From: Chryseobacterium salivictor
GTDB lineage: Bacteria; Bacteroidota; Bacteroidia; Flavobacteriales; Weeksellaceae
NCBI RefSeq assembly: GCF_004359195.1
Contig: NZ_CP037954.1
Span: 1,116,001 to 1,180,000, forward strand
DNA length: 64,000 nucleotides
Direction: 5' to 3'
Under the pieces are notes generated by a model. The model was given only the letters and a program-made list of their open reading frames with translations. It was not told the origin of the DNA and searched no databases. Positions 51,315-60,182 of the stretch are shown one piece after another. Positions within the stretch are counted from its first letter, which is position 1, and each line of letters begins with the position of its first letter. The translations under genes were made by a program, and so were the position numbers.

Positions 51315-52724
51315 ATGAATAAATACTTCAATATAAAAATACTTTCGGTTGTTTTTTCGGCGTTCGTACTGACTTCATGTATGACGCGGGAGAAATATGA
51401 AACACCCAAAGAGGCCATCAACGAGAATCTTTTCCGCACCGATTTATTGCCAAAAGATTCTATAAGTATGGCAACCGTTTCGTGGAGAGAAATTTTCACC
51501 GACCCTGTTTTGCAAAAGCATATTGCCAAAGCTTTGGACAATAATTTAGATGTAAGAGTCGCACTGCAAAATATCAGTGCAGCAGATTCTTATTTAAAGC
51601 AGAGTAAAGCAGCTTATCTGCCGACTCTTTCCGCAGGTCCAAACTATACTTTCCAGACGCAGTCGCTGAATACGCAGTCGGGACAGCTTTTGAATCAAAG
51701 AAATTACGGCAGTCAGTTTGATGTTACTGCAAATGTTGGCTGGGAAGCCGATATTTGGGGAAAACTGAAATCTCAGCAAAAAGCCCAGTTAGCGGCTTAT
51801 TTGGGAACTGTAGCTGCGCATCAGGCAGTAAAAAGTGATTTGGTTGCGGCAGTTGCATCGGCTTATTACCAATTGTTGACTTTCGATGATCAGAAAAGAA
51901 TCATCAACGAAACCATCATTTTAAGAAATAAAAACTTAGAAACCACCAAAGCATTGAAGGATGCCGGAACGGTAACTGAAGTCGCAGTTCAGCAAAGTGA
52001 AGCTCTGGTTTTCAATGCAGAATCTATGCTGATCAGTATTGATATTCAGATTGCCTTGCTCGAAAACACCCTTAGCGTTTTGATGGGTGAACCTTCGCAC
52101 GCCATCGAAAGAACCAGTATTGCTGCACAGAAAATGCCAGTGAGTCTGGCGCTGGGTTATCCTGCGAATCTGTTGCAAAACCGTCCTGACGTAAAAGCTG
52201 CCGAATATAATTTAATGAACGCTTTTGAACTGACCAATGCCGCGAAAGCTAATTTCTACCCAAGTTTACGGTTGACCGGAAGTGCCGGAATTGTGGCCAA
52301 AGATTTGGATCAACTGTTCAGTGCGAGTTCTCTTTTTGCTAATGTCGTAACAGGTTTGGCACAGCCGATTTTAAATAAAAGACAGATCAAGACCCAATAC
52401 GAAGTCAGTTTAGCACAGAAAGAAATTGCTTATCTGAACTTTAGAAAATCACTGTTAAATGCCGGAAGAGAAGTTTCTGACGCGTTGAAGATTTATCAGT
52501 CGCAAGACGGTTTCATCAATTTGAAAAGAAAAGAAATGAATGCGTACAAAAACTCTGTGAACTATTCCCAGGAATTGGTGAATTACGGAATGGCAAACTA
52601 TCTGGAAGTCATCAATGCAAGTGTGAATCAGCTGAATGCTGAGCTGAATATTTCAACCGCGGAATATTCTAAACTGGATGCAGGAATTGAGTTGTACCGC
52701 GCACTTGGCGGCGGTTGGAGATAA
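51315..52724 (+). CDS. Outer-membrane efflux lipoprotein (NodT/OprM family)
   Basis: A 469-residue TolC-superfamily channel with lipoprotein signal (SAFVLTSC). The two OEP repeats include ATVSWREIFTDPVLQKHIAKALDNN near the start, VGWEADIWGKLKSQQ, LLQNRPDVKAAEYNLM and ALGGGWR at the end. All are typical of NodT-type channels. It completes the tripartite pump and follows the permease after 34 bases. Confidence 0.94.
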   Translation: MNKYFNIKILSVVFSAFVLTSCMTREKYETPKEAINENLFRTDLLPKDSISMATVSWREIFTDPVLQKHIAKALDNNLDVRVALQNISAADSYLKQSKAAYLPTLSAGPNYTFQTQSLNTQSGQLLNQRNYGSQFDVTANVGWEADIWGKLKSQQKAQLAAYLGTVAAHQAVKSDLVAAVASAYYQLLTFDDQKRIINETIILRNKNLETTKALKDAGTVTEVAVQQSEALVFNAESMLISIDIQIALLENTLSVLMGEPSHAIERTSIAAQKMPVSLALGYPANLLQNRPDVKAAEYNLMNAFELTNAAKANFYPSLRLTGSAGIVAKDLDQLFSASSLFANVVTGLAQPILNKRQIKTQYEVSLAQKEIAYLNFRKSLLNAGREVSDALKIYQSQDGFINLKRKEMNAYKNSVNYSQELVNYGMANYLEVINASVNQLNAELNISTAEYSKLDAGIELYRALGGGWR

Positions 52725-52760
52725 TTTTTGGAAAAGGGATGCGGAAACCAAAATTTTCAA

Positions 52761-53285
52761 ATGAGTTTATATTTTATTGCAGTTGTTCCTCATAAGGGAC
52801 TTCGTCAGAAAGCCAGAGTTTTCAGTAAAGATTTTGCTGAAAGATTTAACTCTGTAAAATCATTTGAAAACTTCCCTCATATCACCATTATTAAACCTTT
52901 TCATTTCGATGAAAATCAGGAAAAAATATTGGTTGAAAGTTTCTCTTTAATGAATTTGAAATGCACTCCTTTTGAGGTGTTTCTGAAAAATTTCGGATGT
53001 TTTCCGAATAAAGAAAAACCGGTTATTTTTATCAAACCCGTAAACTCAACCGAACTTCAACATCTGTACGATGAGGTTCAGCCGCTGATGAAATTTCATT
53101 CTTATGCGAAAATTCATCCTCATCTTACGGTCGCATACAAAGATTTAAGCCCGGAAAATTTTCAGAAAGCCTGGCAGGAATATCAGACAAAAACTTTTGA
53201 AGATTCTTTTATGGTAGATAAAATATGCCTTTTTAAACATGAAAATAAAAAGTGGAATCTTCTTAAAATCAAATATTTAGGATAA
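52761..53285 (+). CDS. 2'-5' RNA ligase family protein
   Basis: A 174-residue 2H phosphoesterase. The two catalytic HxT motifs are FPHITIIKPFHF and IHPHLTVAYKDL, at the expected ~80-residue spacing. Members act on cyclic phosphates, 2'-5' linked RNA or small nucleotides; the substrate here is unknown. The ATG used gives the normal MSLYFIAVVP start. It follows the channel gene closely, so it may be the last gene of the efflux operon. Confidence 0.9.
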   Translation: MSLYFIAVVPHKGLRQKARVFSKDFAERFNSVKSFENFPHITIIKPFHFDENQEKILVESFSLMNLKCTPFEVFLKNFGCFPNKEKPVIFIKPVNSTELQHLYDEVQPLMKFHSYAKIHPHLTVAYKDLSPENFQKAWQEYQTKTFEDSFMVDKICLFKHENKKWNLLKIKYLG

Positions 53286-53293
53286 TTATTTAT

Positions 53294-53356
53294 TTGCCAC
53301 GAATGCACGGATGTTTTTCAAATTTTACTGAAAACTCATTCGTGCATTCGTGGCAA
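53294..53356. repeat. Long near-perfect inverted repeat
   Basis: ttgccacgaatgcacggatg (53294-53313) and cattcgtgcattcgtggcaa (53337-53356) pair over 20 bp with one mismatch, loop 23 bases. The word 'gccacgaatgcacgaat' is remembered as a dispersed intergenic repeat in Chryseobacterium-type genomes. It sits between convergent genes and can also end transcripts. Confidence 0.75.
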
Positions 53357-53360
53357 TTCT

Positions 53361-53897
53361 TTATTTTAAATATTTAAAGAATTCCCACATCACAATTCCG
53401 CCACACACAGAAACATTTAAAGAATGCTTCGTTCCCAACTGAGGAATCTCCAGGAAAGTATCGTAATATGACAGCGCTTCATCGCTCAATCCATCCACTT
53501 CGTTTCCTAAAACCAAAGCGTATTTTTCGTCTTTATTAATGGAATAATCGGTGATCACTTTTGAGTTGGATGTCTGCTCGATTCCTATAATTTTGAAGTT
53601 TTCCTTTTTTAAATTCTGAAGTGCTTCGGAAATGTCTTTTTCATAAACCCAATCGACGCTTTCGGTAGCTCCCAAAGCGGCTTTGTGAATTTCCCGGTGC
53701 GGCGGTTGCGGCGTAATCCCGCACAACACCACTTTTTCGATTAAGAAAGCATCTGCCGTTCGGAAAATTGCACCCACATTGTGCATGCTCCGAACATTAT
53801 CCAAAACCACAACGAGGGGTGTTTTTTTTGCTTCTTTGAAGGTTTCGATATCTATTCTTCCTAATTCTTCGAGTTTCAGTTTCTTTGTGGATGACAT
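53361..53897 (-). CDS. SpoU/TrmH family RNA 2'-O-methyltransferase
   Basis: A 178-residue SPOUT methyltransferase. Motif 1 is VVVLDNVRSMHNVGAIFRTADAF, motif 2 is YALVLGNEVDGLSDEAL and motif 3 is IPQLGTKHSLNVSVCGGIVMWEFF. The enzyme methylates a ribose 2'-OH in tRNA or rRNA; the small size and sequence suggest tRNA. A minus-strand -7 element TAATTTTG (53919-53912) lies 15 bases before the start, so the leader is very short. Confidence 0.92.
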   Translation of the reverse strand: MSSTKKLKLEELGRIDIETFKEAKKTPLVVVLDNVRSMHNVGAIFRTADAFLIEKVVLCGITPQPPHREIHKAALGATESVDWVYEKDISEALQNLKKENFKIIGIEQTSNSKVITDYSINKDEKYALVLGNEVDGLSDEALSYYDTFLEIPQLGTKHSLNVSVCGGIVMWEFFKYLK

Positions 53898-53970
53898 TTT
53901 CGTATTTTTGGCAAAATTAAGGTTTTTCAATCTTAATGTTTTGAATTAAATAATTTTTAAAATCATTTCC

Positions 53971-56556
53971 GTGGCTAAAGAAAAGAAAGAAACTCCTTTA
54001 ATGACGCAGTACAATACCATCAAGGCGAAATATCCCGATGCGCTTTTGCTGTTCCGAGTAGGAGATTTCTATGAAACTTTCGGAACGGATGCGATTAGAA
54101 CGTCGCAGATTTTAGGAATCGTTTTGACCAAAAGAGCCAATGGTGAAGGTCATATCGAACTCGCCGGTTTTCCGCATCATTCTGTGGATTCTTATTTGCC
54201 GAAACTCGTCAGAGCCGGACTTCGCGTTGCTATTTGTGATCAACTCGAAGATCCAAAAGGAGTGAAAGGAATTGTAAAACGGGGCGTCACAGAATTGATT
54301 ACGCCTGGCGTTACCTTTAATGAGCAGGTTTTATCTTCCAAGAAAAATAATTTCTTGCTTTCTGTACATAAAGTTAAGGAAAAATACGGATTGGCTTTGG
54401 TGGATGTCTCTACGGGCGAATTCTTGACTTCAGAAGGAAATTTGGAACAGCTGCTTCATATTGTCGGAACTTTTGATCCGAGTGAAATTATTTATCAGCG
54501 AACCACCGAACTGCCTTCCCAGCTGAAAAACCGCAATTCTTTTAAACTCGAAGACTGGGCTTTTCAGTACAATTATGCTTACGAAAAACTGACCAATCAT
54601 TTTAAAACCAATTCGTTAAAAGGGTTCGGTATTGAGGATTTAAAATTAGGAATTGTCGCAGCCGGCGCGATCTTTGCTTATTTAGTTGAAGACACGCATC
54701 ATGCTCTTTTACAGCATATTACCAAAATAAAGCTGATTCCAAAGGATGATTATCTGATGATGGATCATTTTACTTTGCGGAATTTAGAAATCGTTTATTC
54801 CAGCAGTCAGCAGGGCAAATCTTTGCTCGATATTATCGATAAAACTTCGACTCCGATGGGAGGAAGATTATTGAGAAGGAGATTAATTCTGCCTTTAAAA
54901 TCCGTCGCTGAAATCAACAGGAGATTAGATTTAATCGAGTTTTTTAATAGAGAAGAAAATCTCAAATATGAGCTTTTGCAGTTATTGAAAACGATTTCAG
55001 ATCTGGACCGTTTGATGGGGAAACTGGCCTCGGAAAAAATTTCACCGAAAGAAGTAGGTTACCTCCGCCAGAGTTTGATAAACATTCAGAAAATTAAAGA
55101 ACTGCTGCATGCTCACCATGAAGTTTTGGCGTGGCTGTCACCTTTAATTAACGTTGATGAACTCATTATTTATTTGACGAATTATTTGAATGACGATCTT
55201 CCGGTGAATATTTCAAAAGGAAATGTAATAAAAACCGGCATTTCCGAAGAACTTGATCATTTGCGCGGCCTTCAAAGCAAAGGAAAAAATTTCCTCGACG
55301 AAATGTGCGACCGCGAAGTAAAGCGCACCGGAATCACCAGTTTGAAAATTAATTTTAATAATGTTTTCGGCTATTTTATTGAAGTCAGAAATTCACATAA
55401 AGATAAAGTTCCCGAAGACTGGATCCGCAAGCAAACTCTGGTGAATGCGGAAAGATACATTACCGAAGAACTGAAAGAATACGAAGAACAAATTCTTGGC
55501 GCTGAAGAAAAGATTTCAAAAATCGAACATTTGCTGTACCGAAAGGTTTGTGAAAATGTGATGGTTTACATCGATCAGATTCAGGAAAATTCCAAAATTA
55601 TTGCCGAATTAGATTGCGGCGTTGGCTTATCTGAACTCGCCTTTTCTGAATCTTATACCAAACCGGTTTTAAATGAAGGTTTTGAAATTGATTTAAAAGA
55701 AGCGCGACATCCAATCATTGAAAATGCTTTGCCGTTGGGCGAAAAATATATTCCGAATGATTTGTTTCTGTCGAAAGATTCGCAGCAGATTATCATGGTT
55801 ACCGGTCCGAATATGGCGGGTAAATCGGCCATTCTCAGACAAACTGCCATCATTTGTCTGATGGCTCAAATCGGAAGTTTTGTTCCGGCAAAACATGCTG
55901 AAATTGGTATTTTAGATAAAATTTTCACCAGAGTTGGCGCGACCGATAATATTTCTTCCGGCGAATCTACTTTCATGGTAGAAATGAATGAAGCGGCGAA
56001 TATTCTCAATAATATTTCGGAAAGAAGTCTGATTCTTTTAGACGAAATCGGACGCGGAACTTCAACCTATGACGGAGTTTCCATCGCTTGGGCGATCGCA
56101 GAATATCTGCACCAACATCCGACGCAGGCGAAAACTTTGTTCGCAACGCATTATCACGAACTGAATGAAATGACGGTAAATTTTGACAGAATTAAAAACT
56201 TTCACGTTTCGATTCAGGAAAATAAAGGAAATATTATTTTCATGCGGAAACTCCTTCCGGGCGGCAGCGAACACAGTTTCGGGATCCACGTCGCCAAGTT
56301 AGCGGGAATGCCTTCAAAAGTCGTCAACCGCGCGAATGAAGTTTTGAAAACTTTAGAAAAAAGCCGTTCGCAAAGCGGCTCCAAAGATTCTGCAAAAGTG
56401 ATTACGGACGAAAGTCTGCAGCTTTCTTTCTTCCAGTTGGATGATCCGGTTTTAGAAAATATCCGCGAAGAATTACTGAAGATCGATATCAATACATTGA
56501 CGCCAATCGAAGCTTTGATGAAGTTGAACTCAATTAAGAAAATGATTGGGCGGTAA
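53971..56556 (+). CDS. mutS: DNA mismatch repair protein MutS
   Basis: An 861-residue MutS1. The mismatch-binding domain I has the Phe-x-Glu motif in RVGDFYETFGTDA. The clamp and lever domains follow, then the ATPase domain with Walker A TGPNMAGKSAILRQ, DNISSGESTFMVEM and LLDEIGRGTSTYDG, and the helix-turn-helix end. It starts with GTG (gtggctaaag) reading MAKEKKETPLM. The length is normal, so mismatch recognition should be intact. A bidirectional terminator follows. Confidence 0.97.
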   Translation: MAKEKKETPLMTQYNTIKAKYPDALLLFRVGDFYETFGTDAIRTSQILGIVLTKRANGEGHIELAGFPHHSVDSYLPKLVRAGLRVAICDQLEDPKGVKGIVKRGVTELITPGVTFNEQVLSSKKNNFLLSVHKVKEKYGLALVDVSTGEFLTSEGNLEQLLHIVGTFDPSEIIYQRTTELPSQLKNRNSFKLEDWAFQYNYAYEKLTNHFKTNSLKGFGIEDLKLGIVAAGAIFAYLVEDTHHALLQHITKIKLIPKDDYLMMDHFTLRNLEIVYSSSQQGKSLLDIIDKTSTPMGGRLLRRRLILPLKSVAEINRRLDLIEFFNREENLKYELLQLLKTISDLDRLMGKLASEKISPKEVGYLRQSLINIQKIKELLHAHHEVLAWLSPLINVDELIIYLTNYLNDDLPVNISKGNVIKTGISEELDHLRGLQSKGKNFLDEMCDREVKRTGITSLKINFNNVFGYFIEVRNSHKDKVPEDWIRKQTLVNAERYITEELKEYEEQILGAEEKISKIEHLLYRKVCENVMVYIDQIQENSKIIAELDCGVGLSELAFSESYTKPVLNEGFEIDLKEARHPIIENALPLGEKYIPNDLFLSKDSQQIIMVTGPNMAGKSAILRQTAIICLMAQIGSFVPAKHAEIGILDKIFTRVGATDNISSGESTFMVEMNEAANILNNISERSLILLDEIGRGTSTYDGVSIAWAIAEYLHQHPTQAKTLFATHYHELNEMTVNFDRIKNFHVSIQENKGNIIFMRKLLPGGSEHSFGIHVAKLAGMPSKVVNRANEVLKTLEKSRSQSGSKDSAKVITDESLQLSFFQLDDPVLENIREELLKIDINTLTPIEALMKLNSIKKMIGR

Positions 56557-56660
56557 ATCCTAAACATTTTTTAATTTGAAATATTAAAATTTGATTAATG
56601 AATAAAAAGATTTAAGATTTCGTTCGGAAATAGAAACTTAACGACTTTTGTACAAACGTA

Positions 56661-56688
56661 AAAATCCCGAAAAATTCGGGATTTTTTT
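56661..56688. terminator. Bidirectional intrinsic terminator
   Basis: aaaatcccgaa / ttcgggatttt (56661-56685) with an AAA loop, between convergent mutS and the ABC transporter gene. Confidence 0.85.
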
Positions 56689-56728
56689 CTTGTGGTAAAA
56701 TTTGAAAGAGTTTTTTTTTCTCAATTAT

Positions 56729-58567
56729 TTACTCGAAATTCTGTAAATCAACCAGTTTTCTGTAGATTCCGTTTTTTTCGTACAACTCCTGATGGGTTCC
56801 CTGTTCTGCGATAATTCCGCGTTCCATTACCACGATCCAGTCTGCTTTTTGAATGGTTGAAAGCCGGTGAGCGATGACCAAAGAAGTTCGGTTTTCCATC
56901 ATTTTTTCTAAAGCATCCTGTACGAATCTTTCGCTTTCGGTATCCAAAGCGGAAGTGGCTTCATCCAGAATCATGATTGGAGGGTTTTTCAGAACGGCTC
57001 TGGCAATAGAAACCCTTTGTTTTTGTCCGCCGGAAAGTTTGTTTCCGTCGTCACCGATATTGGTGTAATATTTTTCCGGTAAGTTGTTGATAAACTCGTG
57101 CGCATTGGCAATTTTCGCGGCTGCCATTACTTCTTCTTCGGTAGCATCGGGTTTTCCCATTAAAATATTATTGAAGACCGAATCATTAAATAAGACCGAT
57201 TCCTGAGTTACCATTCCTAAAAGGTGTCGGTAATCTTTTACTTTCAAATTTTTAATATTCTCCCCATCCACCAGGATTTCGCCTTCTGAAACATCATAAA
57301 AACGCGCTAATAAATTCGCAATCGTTGTTTTTCCGGAACCGGACTGACCGACCAAAGCAACGGTTTTTCCTTTGTAAACAGTCAGGTTGAAATTTTTTAA
57401 AATCACATTGTCTTTGTCGTAGTAAAAACCGATATTTTTAAATTCAATTTGATTTTTTAAGGTCGAAATAGGTGTTGGATTTGGGATTTCATCAATCTTC
57501 AAATCGTAATCTAAAACTTCAGAAACACGGTCCAAACTCGCCATACCGCCTTGAATAGACGAAAAAGCATTTGATAATTTCTTTGCCGGATCTAATATCT
57601 GGAAAAACACACCGATAAATGCAAGGAAAGTTACAGGATCTTTATTCGTTCCGTTGATAATTTCTGTTCCGGCAAACCAGGTGATGATCAGAAGCGTAAC
57701 GGAACCCAGGAATTCGCTCATTGGGGAGGCCAATTCTCTTCTGCGGCTCATGCCAATCGCATATTTCCGCCAATTGTCAGTAGTCTTATTGAATCTGTTT
57801 TTCAGGATTTTATCGGCATTAAAAATTTTAATGACTTTAGAAGATTTCAAGGTTTCATCCACCAAAGAAAACAAATTTCCTAATTCTTCCTGTGATGCTG
57901 TTGCATGTCTTTTTAAACTTTTCCCGACCCACGCAATGATTAAACCCATGATCGGAAATACCAGCAGCGAAAACAAAGTCAATTGGGGAGAGAGTATAAA
58001 TAAAGTAATCAATGACGCAATGATCATAAAAGGAGCATTCAGAACATCCACCAAACTTCCCATAATTCCGCTTTCAACGGCACCTATATCATTTGATATT
58101 CTCGACATCATATCGCCTTTTCGCTGTTCGGTAAAAAAGGAAACCGGCAGTTTCAGGAATTTATTATACATCGCGGTCCGCAAATCTTTGGTAATCCCGA
58201 CCCGATAATTCACTAATAGATAGGAACCCAAATACCTGAAAAGATTCCGGAGCAGAAACGCCACTGCGGTAATGCCACAAAGTATTGCTAAAACCTGAAT
58301 CGCACCATGCTCATTGATGTTGAGCTGGATTTTATAATAAGCCATATCTTTCAGATACCCAAAATAATCCCCGAATTTGCCGCTATAAGCAGGAGCAGTC
58401 GTCGTATCAACTTCTTTATCCAGTTTGAATAAAATCCGCAGAATCGGAAGCATGGTTACGATGGAAAAAATCTGTAGTAATGAATAGAGAAGATTAAAAA
58501 GAATACTTCCGTAAAGGTATCTTTGATGAGGTTTCGCGATGGAAAGAATACGTTTTAATGGTTTCAT
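56729..58567 (-). CDS. ABC exporter, fused permease-ATPase (MsbA-like)
   Basis: A 612-residue half-transporter. The six-helix ABC transmembrane domain (residues ~15-330) contains FTEQRKGDMMSRISNDIGAVE. The nucleotide-binding domain has Walker A VGQSGSGKTTIANL, Q-loop, signature LSGGQKQRVSIA and Walker B IMILDEATSALD. It works as a dimer exporting lipid or hydrophobic substrates. MsbA-type lipid A flipping is a reasonable guess but cannot be proven here. Confidence 0.92.
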   Translation of the reverse strand: MKPLKRILSIAKPHQRYLYGSILFNLLYSLLQIFSIVTMLPILRILFKLDKEVDTTTAPAYSGKFGDYFGYLKDMAYYKIQLNINEHGAIQVLAILCGITAVAFLLRNLFRYLGSYLLVNYRVGITKDLRTAMYNKFLKLPVSFFTEQRKGDMMSRISNDIGAVESGIMGSLVDVLNAPFMIIASLITLFILSPQLTLFSLLVFPIMGLIIAWVGKSLKRHATASQEELGNLFSLVDETLKSSKVIKIFNADKILKNRFNKTTDNWRKYAIGMSRRRELASPMSEFLGSVTLLIITWFAGTEIINGTNKDPVTFLAFIGVFFQILDPAKKLSNAFSSIQGGMASLDRVSEVLDYDLKIDEIPNPTPISTLKNQIEFKNIGFYYDKDNVILKNFNLTVYKGKTVALVGQSGSGKTTIANLLARFYDVSEGEILVDGENIKNLKVKDYRHLLGMVTQESVLFNDSVFNNILMGKPDATEEEVMAAAKIANAHEFINNLPEKYYTNIGDDGNKLSGGQKQRVSIARAVLKNPPIMILDEATSALDTESERFVQDALEKMMENRTSLVIAHRLSTIQKADWIVVMERGIIAEQGTHQELYEKNGIYRKLVDLQNFE

Positions 58568-58617
58568 TTAGGGGAATTTCGGGAGCAAAATTAAGGAATT
58601 TAGAATTGTGATGACCA

Positions 58618-59541
58618 TTAATTAAAATTTACCGTATTATTATAGATTGGTTTAAAGTTTTTCGGAGTTAATTTTTCAACGGTTTTGCCAAAATTATTAA
58701 TGAGTTGAGTTAGATTATCGAAATCAACAATTTCCAAATCGTCATTCAGTTGGTGATAATGTTTTGCTTTGGACATATCCACGGTTGATAATGAGTGTGC
58801 AATTATTTTCTTCTTTACAAAACTTACATTGTCGGAGCGGTAAAAAAGCTTTTGTTTCAGGTACGGATCAGGGTAGATTTTTAAATTATTCACGGCATTC
58901 CCGTTAAAAAGTTCATCGAGGTCAGAAAACCCGTCACCGGTCATATACAATGTATTCGGGCCAAATTGGGAAACCGTTGCAATCATTTCAAAATTAAATA
59001 GGGCTGATATATTTTGATGCTGTTCCTGCAGGTTCGGAATATCAACAATCGCTTTGGATCCTTTCATTCCTTTTTCCTCTCCGTTGAATGCAATATACAT
59101 CAGCGAAAAATCGGTTTTTCCTGTTTTAAAATAATCAGCCAAACCGATGACAGCAGTTACACCGCTTGCATTATCATCAGCACCGTTAAATACTTTATCT
59201 TCCGTTTTGTCACTGGTGCCAATGTGATCGAAATGCGCAGAGAACGCGATGGTTTTTTCACTTTCCCCTTTTTTAATTCCACATACATTATATACGACCT
59301 TTCCTTTGTATTCAAACGGAACTAAATAAGAATCGCCAAAACAGAAGCTGAGGTTATTTTCTGCGAATTTTTTAGCAATATATAGGGCAGCAGCATCATT
59401 TTCCGGTGTTCCGGTTTCGCGGCCTTTCATTTCATCTGAGGCCAGGTGTGACAGGACTTCGATTACTCTTTCCCTTGAAACTTTTTGGGAAAACAATGAG
59501 GAGGAAGCGCCGAGTAAAATAAGAAGGAGAAATTTATTCAT
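58618..59541 (-). CDS. Secreted M28 family metallopeptidase
   Basis: A 307-residue protein with signal peptide (MNKFLLLILLGASSSLFSQ). The M28 zinc sites are TIAFSAHFDHIG, NGADDNASGVTAVIGLADY, YIAFNGEEKGMKGSKA and FEMIATV, with the last metal ligand in LSTVDMSKAKHYHQLNDD. A much longer in-frame ORF extends 171 bases upstream through a non-coding leader, but the signal peptide fixes the start here. It is probably an aminopeptidase of the cell envelope. Confidence 0.9.
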   Translation of the reverse strand: MNKFLLLILLGASSSLFSQKVSRERVIEVLSHLASDEMKGRETGTPENDAAALYIAKKFAENNLSFCFGDSYLVPFEYKGKVVYNVCGIKKGESEKTIAFSAHFDHIGTSDKTEDKVFNGADDNASGVTAVIGLADYFKTGKTDFSLMYIAFNGEEKGMKGSKAIVDIPNLQEQHQNISALFNFEMIATVSQFGPNTLYMTGDGFSDLDELFNGNAVNNLKIYPDPYLKQKLFYRSDNVSFVKKKIIAHSLSTVDMSKAKHYHQLNDDLEIVDFDNLTQLINNFGKTVEKLTPKNFKPIYNNTVNFN

Positions 59542-59588
59542 ATTAAATATATTATTGGTTAAAGATAAAAATTTAAATGAAATGATAA

Positions 59589-59614
59589 AAAAAACAGTCC
59601 CCGAAGGAACTGTT
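59589..59614 (-). terminator. Terminator of the DUF4293 gene with UUCG tetraloop
   Basis: On the minus-strand RNA aacaguucc-uucg-gggacuguu (one G-U) is followed by a T-run. The UUCG loop closed by C-G makes it very stable. Confidence 0.85.
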
Positions 59615-59639
59615 TCACTCAAAAAAAATCGTTGTGAGT

Positions 59640-60029
59640 TTAGCGGAGTCTGTCTACAGATTTTACGAGCCTTTCGTCTTTCCGTATATATACATTTGCT
59701 ATGAGCAAACATATCATGGATAATAACGGGAAAACAGGCTCAATACCCTTCTCAGGAAAATCGATTCCTCCGGATAAAGTGAGTAGCCAATACGCCAATA
59801 AACCGAGCAACAAGGCGTTTATAATTACACTGATGGTATTCAGCTGAATTTGTCTTTTGCGGTTTTTATAACTTAAGATACTGATGCATTGCAAAAGCAT
59901 GAGCGCAACACACGCTATGGATATAAAAGGGACAGATCCGAAAAGGGAAAAGTCCTGTCCTGTGATCAACAAAAACACGGCGCCTAAAATCGCCAGAAAT
60001 ATCCATACAGTCTGTATTCTCTGCAACAT
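59640..60029 (-). CDS. DUF4293 family membrane protein
   Basis: A 129-residue protein with four membrane spans: VWIFLAILGAVFLLITG, FISIACVALMLLQCISIL, LNTISVIINALLLGLLAYWLL and PLLSMICLLIANVYI. The start MLQRIQTVWI and the end RLVKSVDRLR match DUF4293. That family is found across Bacteroidota next to rho. The function is unknown. It is divergent from rho. Confidence 0.88.
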   Translation of the reverse strand: MLQRIQTVWIFLAILGAVFLLITGQDFSLFGSVPFISIACVALMLLQCISILSYKNRKRQIQLNTISVIINALLLGLLAYWLLTLSGGIDFPEKGIEPVFPLLSMICLLIANVYIRKDERLVKSVDRLR

Positions 60030-60066
60030 ACTAATTTATTCTGGTTACAAAAATAACAATAATTTT

Positions 60067-60096
60067 TTGCATAATTAAAAAATAAACGTAGATTTG
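60067..60096 (+). promoter_or_regulatory. Consensus promoter of rho
   Basis: TTG (60067-60069), a 19-base spacer and TAGATTTG (60089-60096), leaving an ~80-base leader before the rho ATG. Confidence 0.8.
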
Positions 60097-60182
60097 CACT
60101 ACAAATGTCCTATAAAAGAAAAGTCACCCGACCTAGCTTTCTCACTTACAATTACTTATAAATTACTTTTTGCGTAACATTT

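Noticed and set aside
59542..59712. 57-residue N-terminal extension of the M28 peptidase
   Set aside because: It reads through the terminator region of the neighbouring gene and would bury the obvious signal peptide.
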